A DNA stretch of 58,277 nt from Lysobacterales bacterium (GTDB lineage: Bacteria > Pseudomonadota > Gammaproteobacteria > Xanthomonadales > SZUA-36): the NCBI GenBank assembly GCA_021648125.1, contig JAKITK010000014.1, forward strand, positions 1 through 58,277, given 5' to 3'. The position numbers and the translations under genes were made by a program. How positions within the stretch are numbered: the first letter of the stretch is position 1; each line of letters starts with the position of its first letter. Under the pieces are notes generated by a model. That model ran no database searches. It was given only the letters and a program-made list of their open reading frames with translations, and had not been told where the DNA came from. Shown one piece after another: positions 1 to 8,801 of this stretch.

Positions 1-281
1 AGAGTAAAATCATTTATCTCTAGAAACATGGCCGCAACTGTTAAGGCAATCCGTTTATTTCCATCTACAAAAGGGTGGTTTTTGGCTAGTCCATAGCAAT
101 ATGAAGCAGCAAGGTCAAAAATCGAAGATTCATCGGCATATTCAAAATGTCGCAGAGGGCGATTTAATGCAGATTCAAGTAACGCCTCATCACGAATCCC
201 GAGTGCGCCGCCATGCTCTGCCAGTAGCATCTGGTGTACAGCAATTACTACATCAGGCAATATCCAACTCGGTTCCTTCAT
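1..281 (-). CDS. doc: Doc-type Fic-family toxin (C-terminus beyond window)
   Basis: The first 93 codons of a death-on-curing (Doc) toxin are present; the gene runs off the left edge. The translation starts MKEPSWILPD and contains HPFVDGNKR at about residues 69-77, which matches the Fic/Doc active-site loop HxFx(D/N)xNKR. Doc toxins of this family modify translation machinery (P1 Doc phosphorylates EF-Tu), but the substrate here is not shown. The ATG overlaps the antitoxin stop codon in an ATGA arrangement, so the two genes are translationally coupled. Family assignment is firm; activity cannot be judged because the end of the gene is missing. Confidence 0.88.
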   Translation of the reverse strand, partial: MKEPSWILPDVVIAVHQMLLAEHGGALGIRDEALLESALNRPLRHFEYADESSIFDLAASYCYGLAKNHPFVDGNKRIALTVAAMFLEINDFT

Positions 282-502
282 TTTGCAAGTTCATGGAGAG
301 CGTTTCGGTATTTCTTCATCACCTTTTTAGCTACTTGCATCTGGCTCTCAAAATCCTGTTGATAGGGGGTAAGGGTCAGCCCCTCAGGCCCGTCAACCAA
401 ATACAAGACATCGCCCTTTTCTGCTTTGAGCTTTATAAGTGCTTCTTTTGGCAACACAATTCCCATAGAGTTTCCAATCGAGGTTACTTTTACTTTAAGC
501 AT
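278..502 (-). CDS. AbrB/SpoVT-type antitoxin partner of Doc
   Basis: A 74-residue protein beginning MLKVKVTSIGNSMG with a SpoVT/AbrB swapped-hairpin DNA-binding fold (GNSMGIVLPKEAL). It resembles the doc_partner antidote family, which replaces Phd in many chromosomal Doc systems. A TTG-initiated reading adds five residues (MERTT), but the ATG at 502 is preceded by GGAG at a suitable distance and is preferred. The C-terminal 30 residues are charged and probably bind the toxin. The stop overlaps the doc start. Expected to repress its own operon, as is usual for such antitoxins; no operator was identified. Confidence 0.85.
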   Translation of the reverse strand: MLKVKVTSIGNSMGIVLPKEALIKLKAEKGDVLYLVDGPEGLTLTPYQQDFESQMQVAKKVMKKYRNALHELAK

Positions 503-554
503 GGTAGTTCGCTCCAATTATGTTATTACAAATGTTATAACACAGTATAGCCAT

Positions 555-789
555 GCCTAACAATAGCGTCAACACGGGTTGCGCAAAGCTGCGCCGTACG
601 ACCACAATCAAAGCGCTATGGTTGTGATCAATTATCAGACTCAGTATTTCTATGACATGCTGGAAATGCAAGCTAGGGAGAATCTCTCTAATGTTTTGGC
701 TTCGTAGAAGCCGGGCCCATAACCAGACGCTTACCATCGCTGGCTTCTATTTTCTCGCCGCAGTCGTGCCGGTTATCGCGGCGTTATAC
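555..789 (+). repeat. attC-like recombination site (integron cassette boundary), unusually long
   Basis: The left end reads GCCTAACAA (R''-like, 555-563) followed by GCGTCAACACGG (566-577). The right end reads CCGGTTATCGCG (769-780) followed by GTTATAC (783-789). The inner pair is complementary with one unpaired base, the geometry of L''/L' in attC sites. The outer pair fits RYYYAAC/GTTRRRY only loosely. The span of 235 bp is longer than classical attC sites (about 57-141 bp), and no integrase is in the window. The arms are seen in the sequence; the integron interpretation is inference. Confidence 0.4.
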
Positions 790-806
790 GGCTAGAGGTA
801 AATTTA

Positions 807-1295
807 ATGGGAACAATTAGAACTCACCTATTTGATGCTTCAGCGCTGGTGAAGCTATTTCTGAATGAAGATGGTAGCGAAGAAGTTAAAAAGTATTTTA
901 ATTCGCACTCTGTTTTTTGGACAACATCTCTCTGTTTTGGAGAGGTTCTAGGCGTGTTTAAAAGAAAATTTATAAGCAACAAAGAAAACTTAACCAAAGA
1001 GCAATATTTATTTGCATCTGAGGATCTGCTGGCCTATATCAGAAATGGCAGTATATCCATTGAAGAGGTTGATATTACGAAGTTTGAAGTTTTTAATGAA
1101 GTAGAAAAAATCGTAGAAAAATATTCAATTGATTTAGCAGATGCATTTCAAATAGTGGCTTTGAAAAATGGATTTCCATCGTCTCTACCCGGAGATGCAA
1201 AAACTATACTTATCACTGCTGACGGAGAGTTGGCAGAAGCAGCAAAAAGTGAAGGCTTGCGTGTGTGGAACTGCCTTGGAGAATCAGCGCCATGA
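807..1295 (+). CDS. PIN-domain ribonuclease, VapC-like toxin
   Basis: A 162-residue PIN-domain protein. The N-terminus carries the first acidic residue in the context FDASALVKLF (D10). Further conserved acids appear in CFGEVLG (E46), IDLADAFQIVAL and the C-terminal ITADGEL, which together make the metal-binding pocket of PIN ribonucleases. VapC toxins cleave tRNA or rRNA. No VapB-like antitoxin is visible directly upstream, where the only sequence is the attC-like site, so this is either an orphan toxin or one with a distant antitoxin. The start has a good ribosome site (AGAGG at 794-798). Base composition is more AT-rich than the housekeeping genes, consistent with transfer. Confidence 0.8.
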   Translation: MGTIRTHLFDASALVKLFLNEDGSEEVKKYFNSHSVFWTTSLCFGEVLGVFKRKFISNKENLTKEQYLFASEDLLAYIRNGSISIEEVDITKFEVFNEVEKIVEKYSIDLADAFQIVALKNGFPSSLPGDAKTILITADGELAEAAKSEGLRVWNCLGESAP

Positions 1296-1305
1296 ACAGC
1301 CAGTC

Positions 1306-1312
1306 GTATAAC
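1306..1312 (+). repeat. R''-like core GTATAAC, exact complement of the site before the PIN gene
   Basis: Eleven bases after the PIN gene stop, GTATAAC-AAG is the exact reverse complement of GTTATAC at 783-789. In an integron cassette the R'' of the attC must pair with the TTRRRY that opens the cassette, so this match is what a PIN-gene cassette would show. The remainder of an attC is not recognisable; the first palindromic repeat begins 31 bp later and may have replaced it. Confidence 0.35.
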
Positions 1313-1343
1313 AAGTGATTATGGGAAGCAGCAAGACTGCAGT

Positions 1344-1390
1344 GCAGCGTGAAAAGATCGCTCTCTCGCGTCCATGCGCCCGCGATCTAC
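1344..1390 (+). repeat. Palindromic (REP-like) repeat, copy 1
   Basis: First of three copies of a 47-bp unit beginning GCAGCGTGAA. Each unit has outer arms AGATCGC / GCGATCT and an inner GCGC...GCGC stem around GTCCAT, so each can fold as a hairpin. This copy differs from the others at a few positions (GAAAAG for GAAGAG, TCTCTCGCG for TCTCGCGCG). Confidence 0.8.
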
Positions 1391-1432
1391 TGAGTGGTCT
1401 TTATGTTATGTCGTTAAATATTGATTTTTTGG

Positions 1433-1483
1433 GCAGCGTGAAGAGATCGCTCTCGCGCGTCCATGCGCCCGCGATCTACCTAC
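1433..1483 (+). repeat. Palindromic (REP-like) repeat, copy 2
   Basis: Second copy of the unit, with arms AGATCGC / GCGATCT and the tail CTAC. It is nearly identical to copy 3. It lies in the same orientation as copies 1 and 3. Confidence 0.82.
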
Positions 1484-1525
1484 GTCCTGGGCGGGGCAAT
1501 CGGGCCGAGTGACGGCTCATGGCTT

Positions 1526-1608
1526 GATTTGAATTCGCTGGGCTTGGGCTTCCTTCGGCTAATAGCTTAAGCTATTAGCCCTCAGTCCAGCCCGGCGCCC
1601 AGCAAATC
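1526..1608. repeat. Large inverted repeat with perfect 24-bp palindromic core
   Basis: The core at 1557-1580 is a perfect palindrome (half-site GGCTAATAGCTT). Outer arms pair GATTTG (1526-1531) with CAAATC (1603-1608), and CTGGGC and GGGCT with their complements on the other side, leaving small bulges. It lies between copies 2 and 3 of the palindromic repeat. As single-stranded DNA or RNA it would form a long hairpin. It could be a structured mobile element end or a terminator; there is no T-tract to support termination. Confidence 0.75.
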
Positions 1609-1629
1609 GAAGCACTGAACAACACCGGG

Positions 1630-1680
1630 GCAGCGTGAAGAGATCGCTCTTGCGCGTCCATGCGCCCGCGATCTACCTAC
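1630..1680 (+). repeat. Palindromic (REP-like) repeat, copy 3
   Basis: Third copy, differing from copy 2 mainly at TCTTGCGCG. It is followed directly by a short hairpin (CTAC-ATC-CATGTAG) and then by the minus-strand terminator. Confidence 0.82.
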
Positions 1681-1690
1681 ATCCATGTAG

Positions 1691-1728
1691 GCAAAAAAAA
1701 ACCGGGTTAGACCTAAGGGTCTACCCGG
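1691..1728 (-). terminator. Intrinsic terminator facing pyrF operon
   Basis: Read on the minus strand, a stem of about 12 bp (CCGGGTAGACC paired with GGTCTAACCCGG, one mismatch) is followed by eight T residues. It lies about 200 bp beyond the pyrF stop and is in the right orientation to end the minus-strand pyrF transcript. Confidence 0.75.
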
Positions 1729-1924
1729 GAAGCCGGCAGAGCCGGAGAGGAACGGTGCAATGAGGTGGTTTTATTTATTCTCACCTCTTGTATTAACGGA
1801 TACATTTGCATTTGGTGCGCTTTATTATTGTTGTTGCGCGACAAAATAATAACTTAAAACACATACATAATGCAACACTTTAATAAACATAATTTAACTA
1901 TATGATAAATAACAGAATAATATT

Positions 1925-2650
1925 CTAAAAACTGGCTGATATATCCGCTTGAATGGCTTCGGCAGCGGCTTTTGGGTCGGCAGCGGCTCGAATGGGGCGT
2001 CCGAGGACAATATAATCGGCCCCATTGGCAAAAGCTTCAGTGACGGTGACCACGCGTTTTTGATCATCATCGTTGGCAATGGGGCGGATACCAGGACAGA
2101 CGGTTATCAGGGCATTGTCTACCTGGTTTCTGAGTTCACTGACTTCTAGCCCGGATGAAACCACCCCAGCACAGCCGAGTTCCAGTGCCCGACGAGCGCG
2201 AGAGAGCACCAAAGTTTGTGCATCCACTTGAAAGCCTAGGTCATTAAGATCGCCCTGATCAAGGCTGGTCAATGCGGTAACCGCGAGGATTTTCATATCA
2301 CCTGCGGCCTCTACCGCCGCTTTGAGCATGCCGTCATTGCCGTGAACGGTGCAGAAATCAATTCCGTGACGGGAAAGTTGGCTGACAGCAGCAGCAACGG
2401 TTGCTGGCACATCAAAAAACTTCAGGTCGGCGAAGATTTTTTTGCCCTGATCCTTTAGTTCCTGCAGTAATTCAAAATAATGCCCGCTGAGGAAAAACTC
2501 CAATCCCAACTTGTAAAATTGCACACTATCCCCGAGGGTATTGACCAATGCCCGTGCGCTATTAATATCGGCCACATCAAGGGCAAATATCAGGCGTTCT
2601 TCAGGGGGAATGTCGAGGTTTTTTGTGGTGGCTTTATCTACGCTGCTCAT
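1925..2650 (-). CDS. pyrF: Orotidine-5'-phosphate decarboxylase
   Basis: Catalyses the last step of de novo UMP synthesis, OMP to UMP plus CO2, in the cytoplasm. The 241-residue length is usual. The active-site residues of the family are visible: D25 in ALDV, K47 in YKLG, and the D75-x-K77-xx-D80 triad in FADLKFFDVP. The phosphate loop is near the end in ADYIVLGRPI. The common His in LKFHD is Phe here. It is the last gene of a minus-strand run and starts 11 bp after the hydrolase stop, so the two are probably cotranscribed. PyrE, the preceding pathway enzyme, lies at the other end of this run. Confidence 0.96.
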   Translation of the reverse strand: MSSVDKATTKNLDIPPEERLIFALDVADINSARALVNTLGDSVQFYKLGLEFFLSGHYFELLQELKDQGKKIFADLKFFDVPATVAAAVSQLSRHGIDFCTVHGNDGMLKAAVEAAGDMKILAVTALTSLDQGDLNDLGFQVDAQTLVLSRARRALELGCAGVVSSGLEVSELRNQVDNALITVCPGIRPIANDDDQKRVVTVTEAFANGADYIVLGRPIRAAADPKAAAEAIQADISASF

Positions 2651-2661
2651 GATATTTCCTG

Positions 2662-3576
2662 TTAATGGTGGCGGCTAATATGGTGGCGTACATGTTTGGC
2701 TGTGACTTCGGGGTGTTGCATATGCAGGTGATGGTGGCCTTTTATGCAGACGACTTTTTCAATACGCGCGGCTTTAATACGGTTTTTCATAACTTCTATA
2801 TTGACGAAATCCGGCAGCGGGTCGCCGTGCAGGAGTAGTGATGGTGCTTTGATATCAGCCAACATTTCCAGAATCTGTGTTTCACTATAACGATTCGGAC
2901 TAATATGCATTAAGCGGGGGTCGGTCGACCAGCGCCAGCCGTTATTGCCAGCATCATCTTCGGCCTGTTGCAGGCTGCGTTCTACCAGAATTTGAGCGAG
3001 TTCAACTTCCATGGCGTTGCTCTTAGCCCGCACCAAGGCCGCCTGATGAGTACTCTTGAACAAACGGAGTTGTTTGTCTTCGAGCTTGTTCAGGGAATTT
3101 AGGGCTTTACGCAAGCGTTGGGTGTTTTCACCGGCGGTATCTGACAGAGGCCCCAGACCTTCAATAATACTGAGTGAACGCAGGGTCTCAGGCATTGCCG
3201 CCGCCCACAAACCGGAGATCACGCCACCAAGAGAATGCCCCAATAAATGAAATTCTTGCCAGTCTTGATGCTGGGAAGATAGGTGTTTATGCAATAAAGC
3301 TAGGTCTTCGAGGTAGTCAACCAGGTGATACCAAAGATTACCCGCGCGCCAGTCGGAATGGCCATGGCCGGGAAAATCGATGGCAATGATTTCACAGTCG
3401 AGCAGGTAGTCTGCCATTGGCTTAAAACTGGCTGCATTATCCAGCCAACCATGCAGTGCGAGTATTTTGGGAGTTGATTCTGTCACCTTCACGGGTTGCC
3501 AATGCAAACCGGCTAACAGACCGTTACGGGTTTCAAGGCGAAATTCCTTAACCGGCCTACAGGGGGTATTATTCAT
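2662..3576 (-). CDS. Alpha/beta-fold hydrolase (serine hydrolase-like)
   Basis: A 304-residue alpha/beta hydrolase. The oxyanion-hole HGW motif is near residue 42 (LHGWLDNAAS) and the nucleophile elbow is GHSLGG with S115. A candidate acid is in LLHGDPLPDF and a candidate His in the His-rich KGHHHLHMQHP near the end. An in-frame upstream ATG would add 13 residues inside uvrD. The ATG at 3576 overlaps the uvrD stop as TAATG and gives the conserved N-terminus, so it is preferred. The substrate cannot be told from the sequence. Translational coupling to uvrD suggests one transcript. Confidence 0.86.
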   Translation of the reverse strand: MNNTPCRPVKEFRLETRNGLLAGLHWQPVKVTESTPKILALHGWLDNAASFKPMADYLLDCEIIAIDFPGHGHSDWRAGNLWYHLVDYLEDLALLHKHLSSQHQDWQEFHLLGHSLGGVISGLWAAAMPETLRSLSIIEGLGPLSDTAGENTQRLRKALNSLNKLEDKQLRLFKSTHQAALVRAKSNAMEVELAQILVERSLQQAEDDAGNNGWRWSTDPRLMHISPNRYSETQILEMLADIKAPSLLLHGDPLPDFVNIEVMKNRIKAARIEKVVCIKGHHHLHMQHPEVTAKHVRHHISRHH

Positions 3577-5747
3577 TAAATTTTTTCCAGATTTGCATAG
3601 GCCAGTACCAGCCATTTAGCCCCAGCTGAGGCAAAGTTGACATGTACTCTGGCGTGCTCGCCTGAGCCTTCAAAATTAATCACCATACCTTCACCAAATT
3701 TCTTATGCTGCACCAATGTGCCTAAGGCGAAAGCGGCTGTTGGATCGATAAGCGTACTGGGTTTTGTTTGTCTGCCGGGTATGTGGCTAGCGGTATGTGC
3801 CTGTGGTCGGATTTCTTCGATTAAAGCCGGCGGAATTTCACGGATAAATCGTGAAGGTCTATTATAGGTTTCTTTGCCGAACATCCGCCGGACTTCGGCA
3901 GAACAAAGCACTAACTGCTGGCGGGCGCGGGTCATGCCGACATAACACAGGCGTCTTTCCTCTTCTAGATGCCCGGTTTCCTCAACCGATCGCTGGTGCG
4001 GGAATAGACCTTCTTCCATGCCGACTAAAAACACTAGCGGAAACTCTAGGCCTTTGGCTGAATGCAGGGTCATTAGTTGCACACAGTCCTCCCAGCGCTC
4101 TCCTTGGGTTTCGCCGGCTTCCAGTGCCGCATGTGATAGAAAGGAGGCAATGGGTGTCAGTCCGGCTTCTTCGTCCTCATAGGGTAGGCTGAAAGTATCC
4201 GCCGCACGGACCAGTTCCTGTAGATTTTCCAATCGGGTTTCGCGCTTTTCACTGGGGTCGCGGTCGTAGTGTCGTGCCAATTCGGTGGCATCGAGGATAG
4301 CTTGCATCTGGTTGCCAAGGGTGTAGTCAGCCGTTTGTTCGCGCAACTGGATAATCATATCCATAAAGTTGGCAGTCATAGTGCGAGCGCGTGCAGACAG
4401 CAGGTTTTCAGCGACCATGCGTTTGGCGGTTTGCCACAGCGAAAGCCCGGCTTGACCTGCCTGTTGGCGTAAAATTTCAACCGTACGCCCGCCGATCCCG
4501 CGAGTGGGTACATTAATGATTCTTTCCAGCGCACTATCATCTTCAGGATTGTGTACCAGGCGCATAAACGCCAGCGCGTCTTTAATTTCAGCGCGCTCGA
4601 AAAATCGTTGGCCACCATAAACCCGATAGGGAATATCGTATTTTAATAACTCTTCTTCAAATAAGCGGGATTGTGCGTTGGAACGATAGAGAATGGCGAC
4701 ATCACTAGCAGCCTTATTATCATCAATCCAGCTGCGTAATCGTTGAATGACAAAGCGGGATTCATCGAGTTCATTGACGGCGGAAAAATACTGGATAAGT
4801 TCGCCATCGCGGTCTTCGGTCCAGAGCTTTTTCCCCAGACGGCCCTGGTTGTTGAGGATAACGGCGTTGGCTGCATTGAGGATATTGCCGCTGGAGCGAT
4901 AGTTTTGCTCCAGTTTAATCGTTCGGGCGGTGGGGAAATCGCGCAGAAAATATTGTACATTTTCAACTTTAGCCCCGCGCCAGCCATAGATGGACTGATC
5001 ATCATCACCGACTACAAAAGCACTGTTTTCATCCCCGGACAGCAAGCGAATCCAGGCATACTGGATGGTATTGGTGTCCTGAAATTCATCCACAAGAATA
5101 TGCTTGAAGCGGCGCCGGTAGAGGTGTAATAAAACCTCGTTATCACGGATCAGTTCATGTGCCCTTAGCAATAATTCGGCAAAATCGACCAAGCCACTCT
5201 GTTGGCAATGGTTTTCATATAGTCGATAAATATCCGCCCATTGCGCGGTTACCGGATTGTCCCAGCCCTCGACATTATCAGGTCGACGGCCTTCATCCTT
5301 ACGCGCATTAATATACCATTGCGCCTGGCGTGCCGGCCACTGTTTTTCGTCCAGGCCGGAATCTTTAATTAAGCGTCGTAGTAAGCGGTATTGGTCGTCT
5401 GAATCGAGGATTTGAAAGGTTTGCGGTAGTCCGGCTTCCTGCCAATGCATGCGTAGCAGACGGTGGGCAATTGAATGAAAAGTGCCAATCCACAGCGAAC
5501 GCACATCGGTGTTGAGCAGCTCGCGGGTGCGTTCGCGCATTTCCCCTGCGGCTTTATTGGTAAAGGTAACCGCCAGCAGCGACATTGGCGACAGACCCTC
5601 GACTTCAATCAGCCAAGCCATGCGGTGTACCAGTACTCGGGTTTTGCCGGAACCGGCGCCGGCGAGTATCAGTAGATGTTTGTCACTAGCAGTGACCGCC
5701 TGCCGCTGGGCATCGTTGAGTTCATCGAGTATATGCGAGATATCCAT
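3576..5747 (-). CDS. uvrD: DNA helicase II (UvrD, superfamily 1)
   Basis: A 3'-5' ATP-dependent DNA helicase that acts in nucleotide excision repair and mismatch repair. The 723-residue length matches E. coli UvrD (720). Motif I is GAGSGKT at about 30-36. Motif Ia/Ib follows in LAVTFTNKAAGEM, motif II in LVDEFQDTN, motif III in GDDDQSIYGWRGA, motif IV in EQNYRSS, motif V in TLHSAKGLEFP and motif VI in LCYVGMTRAR. The C-terminus has the UvrD/PcrA basic tail fold (VQHKKFGEGMVINFEG). The gene starts 2 bp after purD ends. Rep or PcrA is the alternative name, but the C-terminal domain favours UvrD. Confidence 0.94.
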   Translation of the reverse strand: MDISHILDELNDAQRQAVTASDKHLLILAGAGSGKTRVLVHRMAWLIEVEGLSPMSLLAVTFTNKAAGEMRERTRELLNTDVRSLWIGTFHSIAHRLLRMHWQEAGLPQTFQILDSDDQYRLLRRLIKDSGLDEKQWPARQAQWYINARKDEGRRPDNVEGWDNPVTAQWADIYRLYENHCQQSGLVDFAELLLRAHELIRDNEVLLHLYRRRFKHILVDEFQDTNTIQYAWIRLLSGDENSAFVVGDDDQSIYGWRGAKVENVQYFLRDFPTARTIKLEQNYRSSGNILNAANAVILNNQGRLGKKLWTEDRDGELIQYFSAVNELDESRFVIQRLRSWIDDNKAASDVAILYRSNAQSRLFEEELLKYDIPYRVYGGQRFFERAEIKDALAFMRLVHNPEDDSALERIINVPTRGIGGRTVEILRQQAGQAGLSLWQTAKRMVAENLLSARARTMTANFMDMIIQLREQTADYTLGNQMQAILDATELARHYDRDPSEKRETRLENLQELVRAADTFSLPYEDEEAGLTPIASFLSHAALEAGETQGERWEDCVQLMTLHSAKGLEFPLVFLVGMEEGLFPHQRSVEETGHLEEERRLCYVGMTRARQQLVLCSAEVRRMFGKETYNRPSRFIREIPPALIEEIRPQAHTASHIPGRQTKPSTLIDPTAAFALGTLVQHKKFGEGMVINFEGSGEHARVHVNFASAGAKWLVLAYANLEKI

Positions 5748-5749
5748 GT

Positions 5750-7060
5750 TTATTCTGTTGTAGCCTTATCGCTGTGGGTTTGCCTGGCAATGGCGCGGTA
5801 ACCAATATCGTGGCGATAAAAGCGCCCGGGCCAAGAGATGTTTTTACACGCAGCGTAGGCCTGTTGTTGGGCATCTGCCACGCTTTCGCCAAGGGCGCTG
5901 ACACACAGTACCCGACCACCGCTGGTAACCACTACGCCTTCATCAAGCTGGGTTCCTGCATGAAAGATTTTTATGTTTTCAGACAACAAGTAATCAAGCC
6001 CTTCAACAGGAAAGCCTTTTTGATACGCTTGAGGATAACCCTCAGCTGCCAGCACTACACCCAATGCTGGGCGCGGATCCCAGAGCGCGGTTATTTCATC
6101 CAGGCAACCATTGATGGCGGCTTGACAAAGCCCGCTTAAGTCTGAAACCAAGCGTTGCATAATCGGCTGGGTTTCCGGGTCGCCAAAGCGCACATTAAAC
6201 TCAAGTACTTTGAAGTTGTTATCGGCATCAATCATCAAGCCTGCATACAGGAATCCTGTGAAAGGGTGGCCCTCATTTGCCATGCCGTCAATCACTGGCT
6301 GGATGACTTCTGCCATTACCCGGTCATTTAATTCACGGTTGACCACGGGTGCGGGTGAATAAGCACCCATGCCGCCGGTATTGGCACCGGTATCGCCTTC
6401 ACCTACGGCTTTATGGTCTTGCGATGTGGCCAGTGCCAGTGCGTGTTTGCCATCGGCCATTACAATAAAACTGGCTTCCTCACCAGCAAGGAATTCTTCC
6501 ACCACAACGCGATGTCCGGCCTCGCCAAAGGCATTGCCAGCCAACATATCGCGAATGGCGGTTTCAGCATCGTTTTCGGTTTGCGCAATGATCACACCCT
6601 TGCCAGCGGCCAGACCATCGGCTTTAACCACAATCGGCGCACCCTGTTGCCTGACAAAGCCAATCGCTGCATCAATGTCTGTGAAGGCAGCATATGCTGC
6701 GGTCGGGATATTGTGGCGCGACATGAAATCTTTGGCAAAGGACTTGGAGCCTTCCAGTTGGGCACACCAGGCAGAGGGGCCAAAACAATCAAGGCCTGCC
6801 TGCTGAAAGCGGTCAACAATACCGGCTACTAACGGCGCTTCAGGGCCGACGATGGTAAGCTCGATAGCCACCTTTAGCGCAAATTCTAGTAAGCCATCAA
6901 TATCATCAGAGGAAAGTGCCAAGTTTACACATTTTTGTTCGGCGGCAGTGCCGGCATTGCCGGGTGCGACCCAAATTTTATCGACCCGATTTGATTGTGC
7001 CAAACGCCAGGCCAATGCATGTTCGCGGCCGCCGGAACCTATAACTAATATTTTCATCAT
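5750..7060 (-). CDS. purD: Phosphoribosylamine-glycine ligase (GAR synthetase)
   Basis: Joins phosphoribosylamine and glycine with ATP, the second step of purine synthesis. The N-terminal motif is [11 protein letters not shown], the ATP-grasp domain includes [14 protein letters not shown], and the PurD signature RFGDPETQ is present. Length is 436 residues against about 429 usual, with a short charged tail. The start overlaps the purH stop as TGATGATG, allowing either of two adjacent ATG codons; the second (7057) gives the usual MKILVIG start. Coupled to purH upstream and uvrD downstream. Confidence 0.96.
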   Translation of the reverse strand: MMKILVIGSGGREHALAWRLAQSNRVDKIWVAPGNAGTAAEQKCVNLALSSDDIDGLLEFALKVAIELTIVGPEAPLVAGIVDRFQQAGLDCFGPSAWCAQLEGSKSFAKDFMSRHNIPTAAYAAFTDIDAAIGFVRQQGAPIVVKADGLAAGKGVIIAQTENDAETAIRDMLAGNAFGEAGHRVVVEEFLAGEEASFIVMADGKHALALATSQDHKAVGEGDTGANTGGMGAYSPAPVVNRELNDRVMAEVIQPVIDGMANEGHPFTGFLYAGLMIDADNNFKVLEFNVRFGDPETQPIMQRLVSDLSGLCQAAINGCLDEITALWDPRPALGVVLAAEGYPQAYQKGFPVEGLDYLLSENIKIFHAGTQLDEGVVVTSGGRVLCVSALGESVADAQQQAYAACKNISWPGRFYRHDIGYRAIARQTHSDKATTE

Positions 7061-8625
7061 CAGTGCCTGAAGTGTCGTATGCCGGTAAATACCATGGCGA
7101 TATCGTGCTCGTTCGCAGCACTGATAATTTCATCATCACGAATCGAGCCACCGGGTTGAATAATGGCTTTTATACCAGCATCTGCAGCGTTATCAATGCC
7201 ATCGCGGAATGGGAAAAAGGCATCAGAGGCCATGGCTGCACCCAACAATGACAGCTTGGCATCACCGGCTTTCCAGCGGGCAATGCGGGCGGAATCAATT
7301 CGGCTCATCTGTCCGGCACCAATTCCTAAACTACGCCCGTCTGCGGCAAATACAATGGCATTGGATTTGACCATCTGCGCGACTTTCCAGGCAAACAGCA
7401 AATCGGCCCACTCGGCCTCAGTGGGCGCTCGCTGGCTGACGGTTTGACAATCAGCTTGGCTAAGCTGGTGTAAATCCCGGTCTTGCAGTAATAGGCCGCC
7501 GTTGACTTTTTTAATATCGAAAGATGCAGGGGTGGAAGCCGGCCATGTGCCGTTCAGTAATAAGCGTATATTATTCTTGCTAGCAAAAATTTCAGCAACG
7601 CCAGCATCGATTGCAGGTGCAATCACTACCTCAACAAATTGCTGGTCGAGAATTTGCTTCGTCGTGGTGGTGTCAAGTGAACGGTTAAAAGCGATAATGC
7701 CGCCGAAGCTGGAGGTCGGGTCAGTTGCAAAAGCGCGTTGATAGGCTTCCGCAAGGCTTTCAGCTTGAGCCACACCGCAGGGATTGGCGTGTTTTACAAT
7801 GACGCAGGCCGGTAATTTAGAAAACAGTTTAATGGCTTCAAGGGCTGCATCGGCATCGGCAATATTATTGAATGAAAGGGCCTTTCCCTGAACCTGTTCA
7901 GTGGTGGCAATACTGCCTGCAACTGGATTGGCTTCGGTATAGAAAGCCGCCCGTTGGTGCGGGTTTTCGCCGTAGCGCATGGTTTGTTTTTGTTCAAACT
8001 GGGGTGTATAGAAACCAGGCAGACCAGTCTCTTCGCCAATTTCATCTCGTGAGCTTAGATAGGCCGCAATCAAGCCATCATAGCGGGCGGTATGAGCGAA
8101 AGCTTTGGTTGCCAATTGTCGGCGCTTGCTGAGATCCATCTCGCCTGATTCAAGTTTGGCTAGGCTGGCGGGGTAGTCTGCCGGATCAACAATAATGGTT
8201 ACCGAGGCGTGATTTTTGGCGGCTGCACGAACCATCGCCGGTCCACCGATGTCGATATTTTCAATCGCATCTGCGGGACTGCAATCGGGCTGAGAAATGG
8301 TTTTTTCAAAAGGGTATAAATTGACGGCAACCACATCTATGGGGCGTATACCATGGCTGTCCATAACCGCTTCATCATGGCCGCGACGGGCGAGAATGCC
8401 GCCATGTATCAATGCTTGTAAGGTCTTTACACGGCCGCCCATTATTTCCGGAAAGTCGGTGTAGGTTGATACATCGGTAACGGTGATATTCGCGGCTTTC
8501 AGGCAGTTTGCGCTGCCGCCTGTAGAAAGAAGTTCATAGCCCGCCGCAACCAGTCCACGGGCGAAGGTCTCAATCCCAGTTTTGTCAGATACACTGATGA
8601 GTGCGAGAGGTTTGCTTGCTGTCAT
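7060..8625 (-). CDS. purH: Bifunctional AICAR transformylase/IMP cyclohydrolase
   Basis: Carries out the last two steps of IMP synthesis. The N-terminal MGS-like cyclohydrolase domain is seen in [12 protein letters not shown] and [11 protein letters not shown] (residues about 15-45). The AICAR formyltransferase domain begins after about residue 200, with [14 protein letters not shown] and [11 protein letters not shown]. Length 521 is normal. It heads a purH-purD coupled pair and has a candidate -10 element upstream. Confidence 0.97.
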   Translation of the reverse strand: MTASKPLALISVSDKTGIETFARGLVAAGYELLSTGGSANCLKAANITVTDVSTYTDFPEIMGGRVKTLQALIHGGILARRGHDEAVMDSHGIRPIDVVAVNLYPFEKTISQPDCSPADAIENIDIGGPAMVRAAAKNHASVTIIVDPADYPASLAKLESGEMDLSKRRQLATKAFAHTARYDGLIAAYLSSRDEIGEETGLPGFYTPQFEQKQTMRYGENPHQRAAFYTEANPVAGSIATTEQVQGKALSFNNIADADAALEAIKLFSKLPACVIVKHANPCGVAQAESLAEAYQRAFATDPTSSFGGIIAFNRSLDTTTTKQILDQQFVEVVIAPAIDAGVAEIFASKNNIRLLLNGTWPASTPASFDIKKVNGGLLLQDRDLHQLSQADCQTVSQRAPTEAEWADLLFAWKVAQMVKSNAIVFAADGRSLGIGAGQMSRIDSARIARWKAGDAKLSLLGAAMASDAFFPFRDGIDNAADAGIKAIIQPGGSIRDDEIISAANEHDIAMVFTGIRHFRH

Positions 8626-8680
8626 TGCCGGGCCTTGTGTGCTGAAGTCAGATACTTGTGATTGCTAGTTTCAGGCTAAA

Positions 8681-8686
8681 ATTATA
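8681..8686 (-). promoter_or_regulatory. Candidate purH promoter (-10 TATAAT)
   Basis: On the minus strand the intergenic region between fis and purH has a consensus TATAAT, about 56-61 bases before the purH ATG. No good -35 hexamer was found at 16-18 bp and no PurR-type palindrome is visible, so this is a candidate only. Confidence 0.4.
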
Positions 8687-8801
8687 CCCTTTTAGGACTG
8701 GTTTAGGGCTGGGGTTTTCTGTTTGTTAGGGCTAATTTTCAACCTGCTAGAAGGGTCTGGATTTATTTTTCTGGCTTTTCGCATGCGAGATAAAGATTCA
8801 C

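Noticed and set aside
101-737. Open frames on both strands across the doc/attC-like region (101-550 plus, 495-737 minus)
   Set aside because: Antisense to doc and its antitoxin, or inside the repeat-like site; no family match and no ribosome site.
1315-1512. 65-residue plus-strand frame
   Set aside because: Made almost wholly of two copies of the palindromic repeat.
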